Below are positions 25,733 to 39,600 of a stretch of DNA of 64,000 nucleotides, one piece after another. Every line of letters begins with the position of its first letter. Within the stretch, counting starts at the first letter, position 1. Both the position numbers and the translations under genes were made by a program. This DNA is from Cephalotrichum gorgonifer (Eukaryota > Ascomycota > Sordariomycetes > Microascales > Microascaceae): positions 206,648 to 270,647 of the forward strand of contig ONZQ02000003.1 in the NCBI GenBank assembly GCA_900312665.1. The letters are read 5' to 3'. The notes under the pieces were generated by a model, which did no database searches, was not told the origin of the DNA, and saw nothing but the letters and a program-made list of their open reading frames with translations.

Positions 25733-28061
25733 TCATGACGAAACACCCCTTACCACCCTCGCAGGTGCCCCGACGACAATAGTAAATGGAGGCACGTCCT
25801 AAGCATCGTCCGTTAGCATCAGGTCAAGAGCATAGCATCCCGCACATCCGTCATGTCGATCAGACACTTACCTTTGTCACAATGGCTCCCGCGCCTACCG
25901 TGCTTCCCTTGCCGATCGTGCGGCCCGGCAGGATCAACGCACCGGCTCCGATGAAGCAGTCCGCCTCGATGGTAATGGGCCTGCCGATCTGAGGTCCCTT
26001 GCTGCCCATCCGCCGCTTCGGATCGAGAGAGACTGTCGTCGCGTGGATGCTGACGTTGGGTCCGATGACGCAGTTGTCGCCGATCTTGACCTCGCACGAG
26101 TCCTGGATGGTGCAGTTCCGCCCAATAAACACATTTTGGCCGATGCTGACGTTATACCCGTAGTCGCAAGTGAATGGCGCCTCGACCACGACATCCTCGC
26201 CCAGTCGGCCGATGTTGGAAACGGGCGAGGCGATCGAAGGCGATATTTGAATCGCCTCCCGCGGCTGCAGAATCTCCCGGAAGAGTCTCGCCCTCTCCAA
26301 AGGCGATACCCCCATGCTGGGATTCATACAGTTGTTGAACCTCCAACAGGCCGTATTACACCTCTCCCTCTCCAGCACAAGTTCCTTGTCGAAGGGGTAG
26401 AACTGTCTGCCAGCCAGCATCTCTTCCTTTTGCGTTCGCGGCCGGTTTGGTGGGAATGGTGTGTGAGCCAGCGCTAACTGTGCCGCCACTTGCGCGCTCG
26501 ACGTCGCCACCTGGTGCTGCGTAATCGGGCTGTTCGTCCTCGTGGGGTTCATAATGTTAATCTGAGGCAGTGTCGTCCCAAGATGCGACGAATCCGGGTC
26601 CGTCCTCGTGAGGTCGTGCAGTGGCGGGACCCGCTGCTGGTACTCCTTCGCTGCTCTCTCCGAAAATGGCGCCGCTGGTCCAGAGTTGGCGCTCACCGGG
26701 GTGGGGAAGACGCTGGCACCGGCCGTGTAGGACAATGCCGAGAGCTTGTTGTCGGGACTCGCCACAGATGCGCTGGGGATCGTCGATGCCGTGTGCCTGT
26801 CATCTTCCGTTACAAGAGGACGACCCTGAGGAGGATCTATCCTCAGCGGCTGGCCTCGATAAGCTGCCAAGGAGTCGCGTTTCTGCGGTGGGTGAGGGAG
26901 CGAGTGCGGTAGCTGCTGTGACGCCGTTGCAGAAGTCGGTGTCGCATAGGGGTTTGAAGGTTGCGACTGATGCGGAGACGGCTGCTGCTGCTGAGACTGT
27001 CCTTGCTGCTGGTGTTGAGGCATCCCGTATGCACCGGGGGGGACATATGTGGGGTCCTTGGACTCCAGTGGGATGGCAGCAGCTTTGTTATCTGGCTTTT
27101 GCCAAACTGGGCCCCGCTGTGGCGGATATCCCGCACATAGGAAGCTGCCGCGCAAGCAGTTGGTACCTGCGATTCGAGTCAGCACTGCAGTCCATCTTAT
27201 AGTTCAGGGGAGAATCCCGCATCGAGTGCCCAGTACTGCATACTTACATTCCGGCTTTTGTTCGTCGCACTTCTTCTTCCTCTTCCGGCATGTCATGCAG
27301 CCCGTCTTGGTCCTGTTACTGAAGTTTCGCTTCCTCTTCTTCGGATCTACCTGGACGACTCCAGTGTCCTTCCTCTCTGTGGTGTAGGGAGAGGTGGCGT
27401 ATACGGTAGCCGAGTGTTCATCACCTTCCGAGTTCGAGTCGGGGTAGTCCCCTTCCACCCGGCTATTGCTCTGACTACGATCTACCCGATTGCGACCCTG
27501 GTCCTTGCGACTCGGCTCTGAGCTGGGGTCATCAGAGTGGGCGCGCGAAGGGGGGGTCTGGTGTGGTCGCGACTGCTGGGACTGTTGCTGGGACTGTTGA
27601 TGCTCATAGCTCGACTGCTTTTCGCGGTTCTGACTCGCATACCACTCTGCTCGTTGGCGCTGCTCGTCCGTGTATCGACGGTAATCCCGTTCGCGGTCCT
27701 CGTAAGACGCGCGTGGTTCCGAGTGAGCCGACTGCACGGTAATTTCCCGAGGCGACCGATCCGGCTGTGCAGGGGGCGGCTGGTCTCTCCGCGTCTCGTC
27801 CGTGTTCGACCTCTTCCGCTTGTGAGAGTTCTCAGTATCGGCGTAGCTTGGCGGCTGTTGATAATGCGGTTGTCGATCCGATGTGGATGCTGACCAGGCT
27901 TCCCTCTGAGGCTCGGCCGGCTTTGCTGGCTCAGATATCGACGAAGGAGTCATAGAAGTTTGGCCATTGGCTCTACCTGCGGAAGCTGGCCGCTGATCCG
28001 CAACCTTAATTGTGGCCTCCACGGGCTTCTCGACGCCATTGAGAGCCGTAAATGTTGACAT
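25733..28061 (-). CDS. Zn(II)2Cys6 DNA-binding domain fused to maltose-acetyltransferase-like hexapeptide domain
   Basis: Exons 28061-27248, 27166-25872 and 25798-25733 give about 724 aa. Residues 1-240 are polar and disordered-looking with Gln tracts and Lys/Arg clusters. The binuclear zinc cluster is at 255-282 with exact spacing C-x2-C-x6-C-x6-C-x2-C-x6-C; the first intron falls inside it. A Gln/Pro/Ser linker follows. About 520-570 is a maltose-acetyltransferase-type helical cap (EEMLAGRQFYPFD...). About 600-718 is a left-handed beta-helix with hexapeptide repeats (VSIGQNVFIGRNCTI) and the C-terminal DVPPFTIVVGAPARVV signature. Where sugar O-acetyltransferases carry His-Pro before the LDP motif, this protein reads TTVSLDP, so the usual catalytic His seems absent. 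The last intron (73 nt) has a CTAAC branch site. Probably nuclear; target genes and ligand unknown. Confidence 0.85.
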
Positions 28062-29740
28062 CTCGGAGCAAGGCGGGTACCGCGTACAATAGTGGGTTGC
28101 CTCTGGAGCGTCTACACACGATTAAATTAGACGTGGCTCGAAAAGTCTGACAAGAACCTAACGAGTAGGGATCCGAATAATGATAATAAAAAGAGACTCG
28201 ACACAAAAATCGGTCGTTGCTTAGAATGGCGGTGAGATTCGATCAAAAGATCGCGGAAGGGTTGAGAGCATGCGCATGGGGGCGAGATGATAAGGTGGTG
28301 CGGCGCGCAATCTGGAATGAAGGCTAAGGGGTGGCGGCTAATCGTACTTTACACGAGAAATTGTCGTTGTCAACTTACTCTTTGCTCAGGGAAAGCTTCG
28401 CCTTCGGTTGGCGAGTGCGGCGGGATGCGGATGTGAGGAAGTGGAAGGGCCCCCCTCTTTTCTTAGTTCAATATAAGTAGAGAGAATATGAGTAGGTGTT
28501 GGCGGGAGGATGCACGTTTCGTCGAATGCGCTATCCAAGCGCCGTCCGGGGTGGTGTAGGGTGTTGCCTTGGGCGAACACCGCCTCGCTGTGCCGTCGGC
28601 GGAGGCAGCTGTCCTCCTCCTCCGCGAATCAACTTGCGGGGATAGAATCCGGAATGCGGAGCTAGGTGTTGGGACCGGCAATGACTAGGTAGAAAGGGTA
28701 CAGCCACGCTAGGACCTGTCCGTGACGATAAGCCCCGACTAAGCCGGCGCAATCGAACCTAGGCGGCAATTAAAAGGAGTCCGCGCGGTGTCGTGCAAAC
28801 CGGGACGGCCTTCGGTCCGACTTGGGAAGCCTTCCGTTGTTGAATTTCCCTCTTAATCCCGTTTGTCCGTTCCACTAGTCGCCTAGATCGGGGCTGAGGC
28901 AAAGGTCTGCCGCGGAATAATGAACGACCCGTCTCTTCCGTCTTAATGTCGGTGACACCCGATAGGACAAAGGCTCGGGTACAAGACAAAAGAAAGAGGA
29001 AAAAGCGAAGAAGCAGCGAGGAAAACAATAGATGATACCACAGGGGTAGGCCCTGCTTTAACCGCCTGAGTTCCAAATTCGTTGAGTGATCGTATGCGTT
29101 GGAGTGTCCCTTTCGCTGGCAATCTTTCGATGTTGCGAGGAATCGTCGGTGACCCAGTGCGAGAGTTTACGCGGTGGGGCGGGGCGGGGCCTTTTAGTCT
29201 GTCTGGCCTGAATGCCAAACTCCAATGAAATTCAAGTGGTTGGTGAACTTGGCGGTGGCTTTGATCCTCTTTCCCCCCTTCTCAAATTGAGTGGGATGCG
29301 GCAAAGGACTCAGAAAGAGAGAATCCTGTCGGAGTCGCAGTGCCCAAGTCAGGTCGATCGCTTCGTTCGCGCCCCTCGTGACTGTTCGTTTTGTCTGATT
29401 CCTATCCGAATCAGGATTTTGTCCTCTGCGCTCGCCTCGGCCTTTTGCGAAAATCGAGTGGCGCTTGAATTTGCTTTGACGCGCGCGCCTGTCAGAACCA
29501 CCTGCTCGGAGAAAGCAAGCGTGAAAATGAAAAGCCAACCTGTTGCTCCCCGCACAAGCTCAAAAAAAGGACTTTGGTTGATGGTCGGTCGATATGCGAT
29601 ACCTGTCGCAATTGTAAATGGAGTGACCGGTTAGTAGCGAATATCCTTGGATGTCGCTGCGATTTTGTTTATAAGATTCCTCCAAGGCTAGGTGAATGCG
29701 CTCGTCGAGTAGAAGCTTCCATGCCAAGCGAAATCGGGTT

Positions 29741-29770
29741 GTGAGAGTGAGAGTGAGAGTGAGAGTGAGA
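29741..29770. repeat. Microsatellite (GTGAGA)n
   Basis: Five head-to-tail copies of the hexamer GTGAGA, directly readable. Confidence 0.9.
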
Positions 29771-30503
29771 AGAAGCTCCTAGATGGCCGTAGATACGAGC
29801 GAGAAGGCGCAATGGAGTCGAGAGAGGAGGATGATGGTTTCGGTCGCGATTCATTCACTGAACGGGGGGGGAGGGGGAAACGAAAGTTACGTTTGAGGCG
29901 AGGGAGGGATAATGGAGCTTTTGTTGATATTATGAGCAGAGACGGGCCGAGCAGGAAGGAAGGGCAGGCGCGAGTGGGCGTCAGAAGGGGGTAAAGGGTT
30001 GATTGATGGTGAGAAGAGGGACAAAGTGGAGGCGGGGAGGGGGGGCGTGTGGATAACGGGAGTAGTCGTAATACCCGAGGTACGACAACATACTGCCCTT
30101 AAGCGGGCGCTGAAAGAGACGCCATGTCACAAGTCTGTGTGTTCCAGGCAAAAATGTACTTAATGGGGCGGTGTAGCTCGCTTCGCTCGAAGTACCTGTA
30201 GAACTACTCGCCGTACCGTTCAGTTTGCTGGGCGCCCTAAGGGAGTACCTGCAAGCGCACGGCTTGGAGGGGGTGCCATTTAGAACTAATAACTCGGCGC
30301 TCACCTAATACTACAAGATGGGGAATCGTGGTCCCTCGGGCGAGGGCTTGTCTGGGAGCTTGTCAGCCTGCCCTTCCAGTTTGCGCTATTGTTCCATGAC
30401 TCGTAACGGCCACCAATGGCGGCTTGGCGCACTGGGGGCGGGCCCGTGAGCCTGAGATTGGTAAAAGGGACGGCTATTGCATTCCAAGAGACGATAAAAT
30501 ACC

Positions 30504-30520
30504 ATACGAGTACGAGTAAG
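30504..30520. repeat. TACGAG cluster of the dispersed TACTYG-type repeat
   Basis: ATACGAGTACGAGTAAG: two and a half TACGAG units, one of many such short intergenic clusters in this window. Confidence 0.7.
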
Positions 30521-33500
30521 AATATGAGTAAGAGCAGTAAGGAGAATTATGTAGTCCAATCTTGGTAAGTATCTGCCCTTCTCCTTCATTTTTGCCTAGG
30601 AGGACTATGAAAAAAAAAGTACGGGTGCTCTCTCTACTACGCTAGCTGTCGCGGACAAGATATGAGGGGAGTCATGCGGCCAGTCGCGATGCGCTGGCCA
30701 AGATCTTACGCATAATGCCCATGTGGAGTGAATGGCGAATGGGGTCTAGGAGATTGGCTCGGGGAAATACTTGCAGTAGAGAAGAAAGGTGACGAGATAA
30801 AATATTCAGCGTCTCGCGTATCGCCTGAGGCCTGTTCTATGACATGACATACCGCGCATCTGTCGAGCGGGCTGTCTAAAAATAACATCATCTCGTCGCC
30901 ATTCTTCAACAAGACGGGGTGATTCTCCCGATTGACTGGGCTGGCCGTAGACTGTAGGGCCCGGTCAATAGTCGAACCCCCCGGATGATAGAGGAGAATG
31001 GCTCTGAAGAGGGGGCGCGGGCAGGTGTCCAGTTGTTTGGCGGCGGCGGATGTGTGACAGCTCAAGTTACCCGCTTGCGAGTACTTAGGGGATCAGACGG
31101 AAGGATCGCCCAATATTGGGCGGCATGGCGCTTCCGTCGCGACTCCAGGGGGTCCATGCTCAAAAGGGATATGGGGGTGGGTTCACTAAGTAAGGTGGGG
31201 TGGGGTGGAGCTAAGGGGGTGGGTGGGGAAGGTTTCGGTGGTGGCGCTGAAAAGCGAGGGAAGGACCCACCCATGGATGGAAGTTCTTGGCTGTCACCAT
31301 GTGTGTGGACTCGTAATTTGTCCCCGCACATCAGAATGCCTATCCTCGTACAAGTACTTTCAGCCGTCCATCCACCCGCCGCGGACTCATGGTTCACGGA
31401 GCAAGAGATGGTTTGGGCGCTTTCACCGAATGGCGCTTGGTTCTTGCCGAGGCACATTCCCATGACACGTGGGGAACGCCCTTTTGTGCTGGAAAACGAT
31501 TATTGTTCTAGTGCTCGTGTTCGTACTCTGTATGCCTGCCCGCAATCATAACCACTTTGTCGCGATATGGAAGAGGGCTGATTCGGGGTAAACTTAGTAA
31601 CGGGTACAGTCTCAAACTCTGCCCTGTGGAACAGGGAGGAAAGGTGACGCGCGTCTGGGAAAGACACTGGATGGTCTTGCCTGATCTTGGGGCTCTCTCC
31701 ACCAGTCCCGGGTGTCCGCCTCGGAAGTCAAGCAACCCCCACTGCCTCGAGGAGGTAGACTAGAAAGGCACATCAGCCATCAGGGATATCCCTCGCAGGG
31801 AATCTTATTTCGGTTCCATCTAGATCATCTGCGTTTCAAGACTGCTTCGACCTTGAACCGAGTCGCCGCTCCGCCACTGACCATGGCCATGCGGTATAAT
31901 ACCCACCTGTCCCCAAGCCTACCAGACCCTTCTCCGGTCCCAGCTGTCTGGTCCGACTTGAGATGTTTGCTGATGGAACTGCGGGACCCGGCTGGGTGGT
32001 CACGGGCCTGCTGCTTCGGGACTGGTCTAGCTGCTCCGTGGCGCAGTCGGTGGAAATGAGCATTCCGATCCACTACTGGGGTCTACTGGGGTGTGTTAGG
32101 CTCGAATGATTTTTACGTATTCTTAGTTCTTAGTACAAGTAACTCGTATGAAGATGCTTGTCCGGTGGCGCCCGTGGTCACCGAGCACTCGTTGGCTTTT
32201 AAGTCGTACTCGTGCCTACTTGTATGAGTAGAGATCAGCGTTGGGGGCCAGATCATTATTATACGACGCCAGTAAGCGACCCAGGCGAGCTCCCGCCCTG
32301 TCCCACGCGACAAGTTTGCTGGCAAACGCACTGGGTCGGGCTTTCTATGGGGTTGTAAGCGCAGTTCCGCAGCTCCTCATCTAACTCAGCTCGACGCAGG
32401 TGTCGCTGTCCCGTTTCGCCTACGATTTAGGTGTCTGTCTCAAGAAGAAAGGGGGCAAAAGAATATATTTATCAAATGATGCCATCGTAGTGCTAGTACG
32501 TACAAATATTATGTCGGCGAAGTCATTTGGATGTGCTCAGGGGGACGAAAGCGGCTAACTCACACCGCCAAGGCCAGCGGGACGGATGCTGACCCCAGGA
32601 TGGGTGCCATCCGTGATTGATACGTTTGCGGCAAAATAGCAGAATTTAGAGTTAATGTATTTCTCTTCATCCCAACGTGGACACCCCTTCCCCTTCCCGA
32701 ACTTACATGCGTCGGCACGTCGTGCCCTTTATCCAACAACCAATGCGTCCGCCTTATAACTCACCTCGGCTAAATAACTCCAATCCCTCACTCCTCCTTC
32801 CTTTCTCGCAGTGGCGCTCTTCCCGCGGGATTCAGTGCGGAAGGAAGGGGGAGATGGGTATTACTTATTAAGTAATGTGGGAAAGTGCGATACCCCCTCT
32901 CTCCAAAAGTACAAGTACGTAGCAGGGACAGTGCTCCCCCCCTGCGCTTCGGGACCCTATCATCCCGCCGTCAGCCTAATATTCGGCCCCCAAATGCGTC
33001 AATGCTTGGACCGTTCCTTCCGTCCCGTCTGGGCGATCAAGGGATCGTCATTTCCTGCTCTTCCGGGGCGTGCCAGTGGGTCAGTCGACAATGTACTTGT
33101 ATTAGAGGACCCAGGTAATAATCTTCAGTCGATAATGGGTACCCATATGTATTGCTCGGACGCCGTCCCGAATCGCAATTTTGATTCTACCCTTCGCTGT
33201 CAATCCTCCGGCTCACGCACCTCCCTCCCTCCCTCCGACTTCTTCATCTCCTTGCGTCCGTTCGTCGGGGATCCATCCGTAATATCCGCCGCCGGTATTC
33301 GATTCGTGCACTATTGGGCGTACCATGCCACCGTTCATTCGTATTCTGAAGTCACGTTACCACTGCACCGTCGCCGACCGCTCCAGAGCAAGTGCCATGG
33401 TGGCCCACCACACCACCATCCGCCGTTTCGGTGAAACACTGAAGCTTCTGACAGGGTCTTAGAGGTGCAAGTGCATCTCGCCTAATGGACTCGGTGCTTT

Positions 33501-35311
33501 GAGTGAAGGCATTTCCCCCCTCCTTCAATTTGTGGCCTGAGACCAAGAGCTCTCTACCGCACCCATCCAGACTCATCCCTCACCCACCACCGTTTGACCC
33601 TCTCAACTTCCCAAGTTCTCTCCTGCATCAATCACAGCAGCGACCAGGATCAGGGTCATGACTTTGCAGTCACAGGCGTCTAGCGCTGCAAGCTCGTCAC
33701 ACGTCAATCAGCTGCTAGCGTCGACTGAGCACAATCCTGTGATCCTCCACATAGACCACTGCGGGCTATACTACATACAAATGCGAGTAGGCAGTGGCGC
33801 GCTGTCCTCGCTCCCCGTCCCACCAACCACAGTCTGATTCCGGCGTGTCGAAAATCAGGCGGTGGTGGCGGCTGGCGTGTTCGGGTGATGGCGGAGACAG
33901 CCTCTCCAGCACAAGGACAATGTCCCATTTGGCTCGACGGCTGGATTCCCGGTTTGAGTGGTGTGGTGTTGGACAGGCCCAGATGTACCAGACCTCTAAC
34001 CAACTACAGAGCGAGCGCTCTCAGGCGGCAGTTTCCAGGCATGAGTACTACAGGTACCTGTACGAGGACAAGGGTCGAGAACGAAATGGTTGGTCATCTC
34101 GGATCTACCAAGTACTTGTCCCAGTTGGCTCCCATGCACCCCTTGCCGCCGCGACTTGTATTACCAAGGTTTTGGTCAAGGTTGGCACTTTGGCATTCTA
34201 GAACGAAAGAGGCTTCTCACGGAGGTCTGATCCCAGCACTCTCACCGCCACCCTGCCCCCCTCCCCAAGACCAAGACCAACCTTCGGGAGAAGTTTCATA
34301 TCACCTAGCTTACCCTCATCAAAGAGTCGTCGTCCTGGGAAACGTGTTCAAGCGGAGCAGTTGAGGGCGATCGCACTCGTCTCGGCCATATGGGCAACAC
34401 GACGTGTAAGACAGGGGATGGGGGAGCCAGTTTATGCTTGTACTCGTACATCGCAAGACCATTCCATTTTAGGAAATCTACGACCGAGCCGCGTTATTAA
34501 TAATTACCTCGAACCTCAGACCAGCGGCGAGCGCTTCACGTTTCGAGAACAGGCAAGCGTCGCGGGATAGCATGAAGCAGTAAAGTATTCTGCACCACCC
34601 ACACCTGAGCTTGGAATGGGGTGTATCCGATATAACACACGTTCGAGTGGAGGTTACGGGAACGGGTAGCCAGTTCCGCCATCACTACGACCTTGAGAAG
34701 GACAGGTATTCTTACTTGGATGTGCGCATTCGCACGCAACTCTCCCGTCCCTCGCACTAATTTTAGAACCACATGTAACATGCAGCCTTCAGCGCGAGCA
34801 GCGTCAACCATATCTGGTCCTGTTCTATGCCCACACCACCCCCTCCCCCCGGCTTTTGGGGCCATTCAATAAGCGACAGGACACCCCACCTTCTTGCCAG
34901 CGGATACTTGTACTCTGTACAGGGTACATCCACATCTCCTGACGAGTCCGAGTTCGAGTAAGAGCGTTTTCTTGCTATTATTATTCTTATCGCATTCCTG
35001 AATTTAGGATCTGGAGAAATTACGCCCCTGGTGCATTTCCCCGTCTTCCTGTTGTAATCTGTGTGGACTCTCCCAAAAGAGCAATGATGCGCCACGCGCA
35101 TCTTGGGCTAAGTGGGGGCGGAGGGGCGGTTTGCTTCAATGTCGTCGGTTAATTACAGCGCTTGTCCGGGGGCCGGCCCTATCAGTACCTACCCTGTTGG
35201 GCGGGGTGGGCAAGATGATCTCGCAGGTTAATACCTGGTACTTGTATGCCGAACATGCCTCGTGGCGACCCAAACGATTTTAGCTTGGCTCTCTCCGCAC
35301 TCTGCGCGGAA

Positions 35312-35354
35312 ATACAAGTTTCTCGTACTAGTACAGGTACGGGTACAAGTACCT
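35312..35354. repeat. Longest cluster of the dispersed TACTYG-type repeat
   Basis: A 43-bp run of degenerate six-base units including CTCGTACTAGTACAGGTAC and GGGTACAAGTACC, that is NNGTAC units partly in inverted orientation. It can fold on itself because GTAC is palindromic. Confidence 0.7.
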
Positions 35355-36095
35355 GCTTTCGGATATACTCCGCTTACGGAGTAATCCCGCCGTTCTCGCA
35401 CTCGTGCTTCAAATAGGGAGCACCCGCACAAGCGTCAAGGTCGATTTCGGCTTCTTTGAGATATCATTGGTCAGAATTCAAGGGCATTTGGCCAATGAGA
35501 TGTTGAAGAAGCGCAAACCAGCGCCCAGTTCCGCCTGTGCCGCCGAAGGTGATGGGCCCGCGAATGAAGTGCTTGCAGTTACGAGTACTCGAAAGGCGAA
35601 GAAAGGAAGCATAGGGCAAGGTTGATGTCCATCTGCCTACAAGTATATGCATGTGGCACTTCTGCAAGTGTGTGATGGGGATGCGAGCTTACTTGTACCA
35701 AGAGGAAGAAGGATGCCTGCGCATCCTTCGCGCGGGAGACCGAGCCGTCTGCGGGAATTTCCAGCGCGCGTTTGCACACACCTTCGCCCCTGGTGCGAGT
35801 ATTAGAGTATAAGGAGACCAAGCCCAAAGCGGGGGGCGCACCCGGGGGGGCACAGTGGAAGCGGAGCAGGCGGGTTCCCTTTTAATCTTCTGAAATGGTG
35901 GCAGGAGCGAGCGGAGGATTCCACCGTATTATTTATTACTTTTGTACTCCGTACTACTACCACTCGAAGTGTCAGTGAGATTTCCGGAATGGGCGGGACG
36001 GTCGGATGTTTCTGTTTCTCTTTCGCGTTCCGTTGCATTTGCGGCGAGTGGGCGGCTGGGCGGCGGCTGGCTTGGCGAAAGGGAAGGGGGGGGTC

Positions 36096-36110
36096 GGGGG
36101 GGGGGGGGGG
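36096..36110. repeat. Poly-G run
   Basis: About 15 consecutive G after a further G-run interrupted by TC. A homopolymer is seen directly; exact length in the organism may differ because such runs are error-prone. Confidence 0.8.
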
Positions 36111-36584
36111 TTTGAGCAATGAGTGGTCGAGGTGTTTTGTGGGGCCCTGTTTTGAGTTACTCGTACTCTTGGCGGCTTCCATGCGTTGGTGCGAAAGAAT
36201 GTGGTGGACATTGTTGTACCCGTACCCCGTATTACCCAATACAAGTGCGGAGTGCGGAGTGCAAGCAAGAGGTGACGACTGCGCGCCAAGTCTTTCCAAG
36301 GCCATGGATGGGAGAGGGAAAATCTCGCTGAGTGGCTTGCTGATGCCTCTCTGGGGGCGGCACGCACGTGGCTCGATTCTTTGGAAAAGGGGGGGGGGAG
36401 GGGGAGAAAAGAGGTGGTCTCCGTTTGGAGAATATCTAGTTTAAACGGGTGAGAAAGGTGATGGATGGATGCCGATATGGAATATATCGCCCCATTCCCG
36501 CTGACAAGCGGTGATAGCCGACGCATTTTCTTGGTCTCCCTCCTTCATCCTTCATTTAAAACCCCATTTTATATATTAGTCCTC

Positions 36585-36607
36585 GGAGGAGGAGGAGGAG
36601 GAGGAGA
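36585..36607. repeat. Microsatellite (GGA)n
   Basis: Seven to eight tandem GGA triplets in non-coding DNA. Confidence 0.9.
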
Positions 36608-39600
36608 AGGAGCGATACGCCACAAGAATGGATTCCTCCGGTGGTTGGGGAAAGAAAGTGCGAGCTTGGATTAATTACACCACTCACGTGGGGCCGAGTA
36701 TGAACCGGGTGCTCTTTCCTTTCGTCATCGCCGCATGGTTAAGGGCCGATTTCCATGTCTCCCTGCTCGTTCCTCGCACCTGGGGAGCAGCCAAGGGAAG
36801 ACAAAAAGGGGGGTGTACAGGTATATGTGTATGTGTCTAATGGGCCAGTACTACACAAGGTTGCAATTTTAAAAAATGGACAGATTCCCCCGGCCACCCG
36901 CCGAACCAAACTTCGCGTCTGGCTTTTTTTTTTTTAAGTTTTTGTGAGCCTATCGAGCGAGGATGGTGTGTCCTTGATGCCACTTTTACTTATCCTACGC
37001 TACTGCTCGGTACAACCTCAACCCCGTCGGGAACACAGGGACTACCGGATACGCCGTATTTAATACGAGGACGGAGCCCTGCCTTTTGGTGCGGGGCTGT
37101 GGAGAGAAGGGGGGGGGGCCTTCCCTTGTACGGGGTACGAGTCCTTGGAAGGGATGGGAGTGGGGGGAGGGGTGAAGACACCTTGTCGGGTAAGAGACTT
37201 GGCGGAAAGGGTGGTGGGTCCTGCGCTCTTAAATTCTGCCTTTGGCGTGGAACGGCTGAGGGAGGGAACGTTAGGGGAAGAAAGTGGAAGTGCTCGTCTG
37301 TTTGAGTAACGAGTGCGACACGAGTACGAGTATATGACATAGGATACGAGTGTAAACGGAAGAATAAAAACGGGGTTTCCGCATCGGAATGTAGCCCGTC
37401 CCATCTTTTTACGACAGTAGTAACAGTTGGGGGGCAAACATTATATTGGTGTCCCTTCTGGTCTGGTCTCTGGTCTGATAGCCGAAGCCAAGGAATCCCG
37501 AGGACATGGGTCGCTGGGGAGCGCGCAAGGGCGCCGGTGACAGAGAGGGGCGAAAGAAATAAAAAGGGGGGGGGAGGGAAGGAAGCGCCAATTCCAGTGC
37601 CAGGCACACGACGGAACGAAATGACCCACCTGGCCTGATTGGCGGTGGCGCGGTTCCAGCGCTCCGTGGAACTACCGGAATCTTGAGTCACCTTGGGGAC
37701 CGAGCTTAGGGAGGGGAGGGAGCCCAGGCGCCGCGCGCCCCTCTCCACTGTGGATCTCAAGAAAAATAGTTAATACAAGTACCGTCAACGACTGAGAGTC
37801 TTGACGTTAGTTTCGCTTTAGCGCAAGCGCTTTGATATCGAATAAGGGTGTGGGGTTTTGAGACAAGGGGGGGGATTACTCGTCCTCGCACACTAGGGGG
37901 GCTGGACTATGGAATGGACCTCTGTGGACCCTCTCTTGTGTTTGGATAAAGCTGGCAGGTGGAGTGTCTCATACAAGTACGGATAAAGGCTGGATAATAG
38001 ATGGGGAGTGGGGGGAGCGGAGGATGGCGGAGTTTCTTTTGCACCCGAGACACCGTTTCCACTAGGCTCATTGATAATCGGTGTCAGCCTCCGTTCGCGG
38101 AAGCGCACGACTTACACTACGAGTTAGGTAGGTCCGAGTCCGAGTAGGTGGGGGTTGGAAGTCGCGAAAGAAGAATGGGTGGTGATCGTGGACGTGGAGA
38201 TGGTTTCCGTTGCACTGGGACGGGACGACGGGGGTTGACAGAGGAAAAAAGAACGAAAGTAGAAAAAAGAAAGAAACAATGCAACAATGCAACAATAGAC
38301 AAGAAAGGGGGGATGGAGAATCTAAACTTAGAACTGGGAAGGAGCCACGCCACCCCTCCTCATTCCCGCTTCTTTTTCTCCTTTCCATCACTCTGCACTG
38401 CATTTTCGTACTTGTTGCTTGCATTCCTGCCATCGTCAGGTAAGTCTCACCCGAGTGGTGGAAGCGCCTTCCTCGGTCAATGGTCAATGCCGCCCGCCAG
38501 CTGCTAACACCTACGGTGTGCCTGCCGCCCACAGGACCTCAGGCGCTTAAGCGTGACCTGTCACGATTGGGGGGACCAACGAAATCCAAGCCACCCACTT
38601 ACCACACACACCCCCGTTGGAGAACAGTTCTTGCCTCATCAGCACACTTGTAAATTTCCTCTTCCCGACCGCAAGATTCTCCAATTCACCATTCCATGCA
38701 AGACAGCGTCACAGTCTCCCCCTTTTCTCGTTTCAAATAATTACATCTCTCTCGCCAGGGGCCAATGGATACCCGGATGGTGCCGATCACCAGGGGCGGT
38801 CCGGACGAATCAGGACGAGGCGCCGGCCTCTAATAGGCTCTCGGTGCGGTGCTGCGGTGTGCGCCTAAGCGCCCACTACCACACTAAGCGCCGACTTGAT
38901 CATTATCGGCGGCTTGGGGGCCAATTTTTGGGAGGCCGCCATTTTTGTCTGGGCTTGATCGATTTTACTTCCCGAACCACGATCCCGCGAGCCTCTTCTC
39001 AGCCCTGTGACTGGCTTCTCGGACCCTCGGGTCGGGCAAAGGCAGGGGCAGGGACAGGGGATCGTGGGGGGTGTAGCCTTAGCCATTGGGGCGTTTCTGG
39101 TAATGATGCTCGATCGCGATGTTTCACTCTCCTTAGAACATCACAGAAACCCAACGCCACCCACCCCCTTCTTTCCCCCTTTCCCCACCCCCGCTTTATC
39201 TTTAGACGCCCATGTCTCTCTTGAGTCGAGATGGGTGACCTCTGGTTGGTCCTCGCCCCCCCCGAACATCCAACACTCCAACCCCGGCGCCACCGCGAAC
39301 CACTCGGCCTCCCGGATGGACGGGCGCGAAGCTACGTGACGGCGAGGTGTGTTTCTCCCCGTGCCTCTTGCATCTTGCATTCTGCACCTCTGCCAACGGT
39401 CCTTGCTCGGCTCGGGGGGGGAGGGGCCGGGCCTCTGGAACCTTTCCTCTCCCCCTCCCTGCAAGGTACGATCTCTAAACGCCCACCATTGGGGGGCGGC
39501 ACTGATGTCACACACCCACGCACCCACGCGTCCCCCGGTGATGGGGAAGCATGACGTTGCAGTCAGGTGTCGTGGGCGACACGCCGGCGCCGGACGTGGG

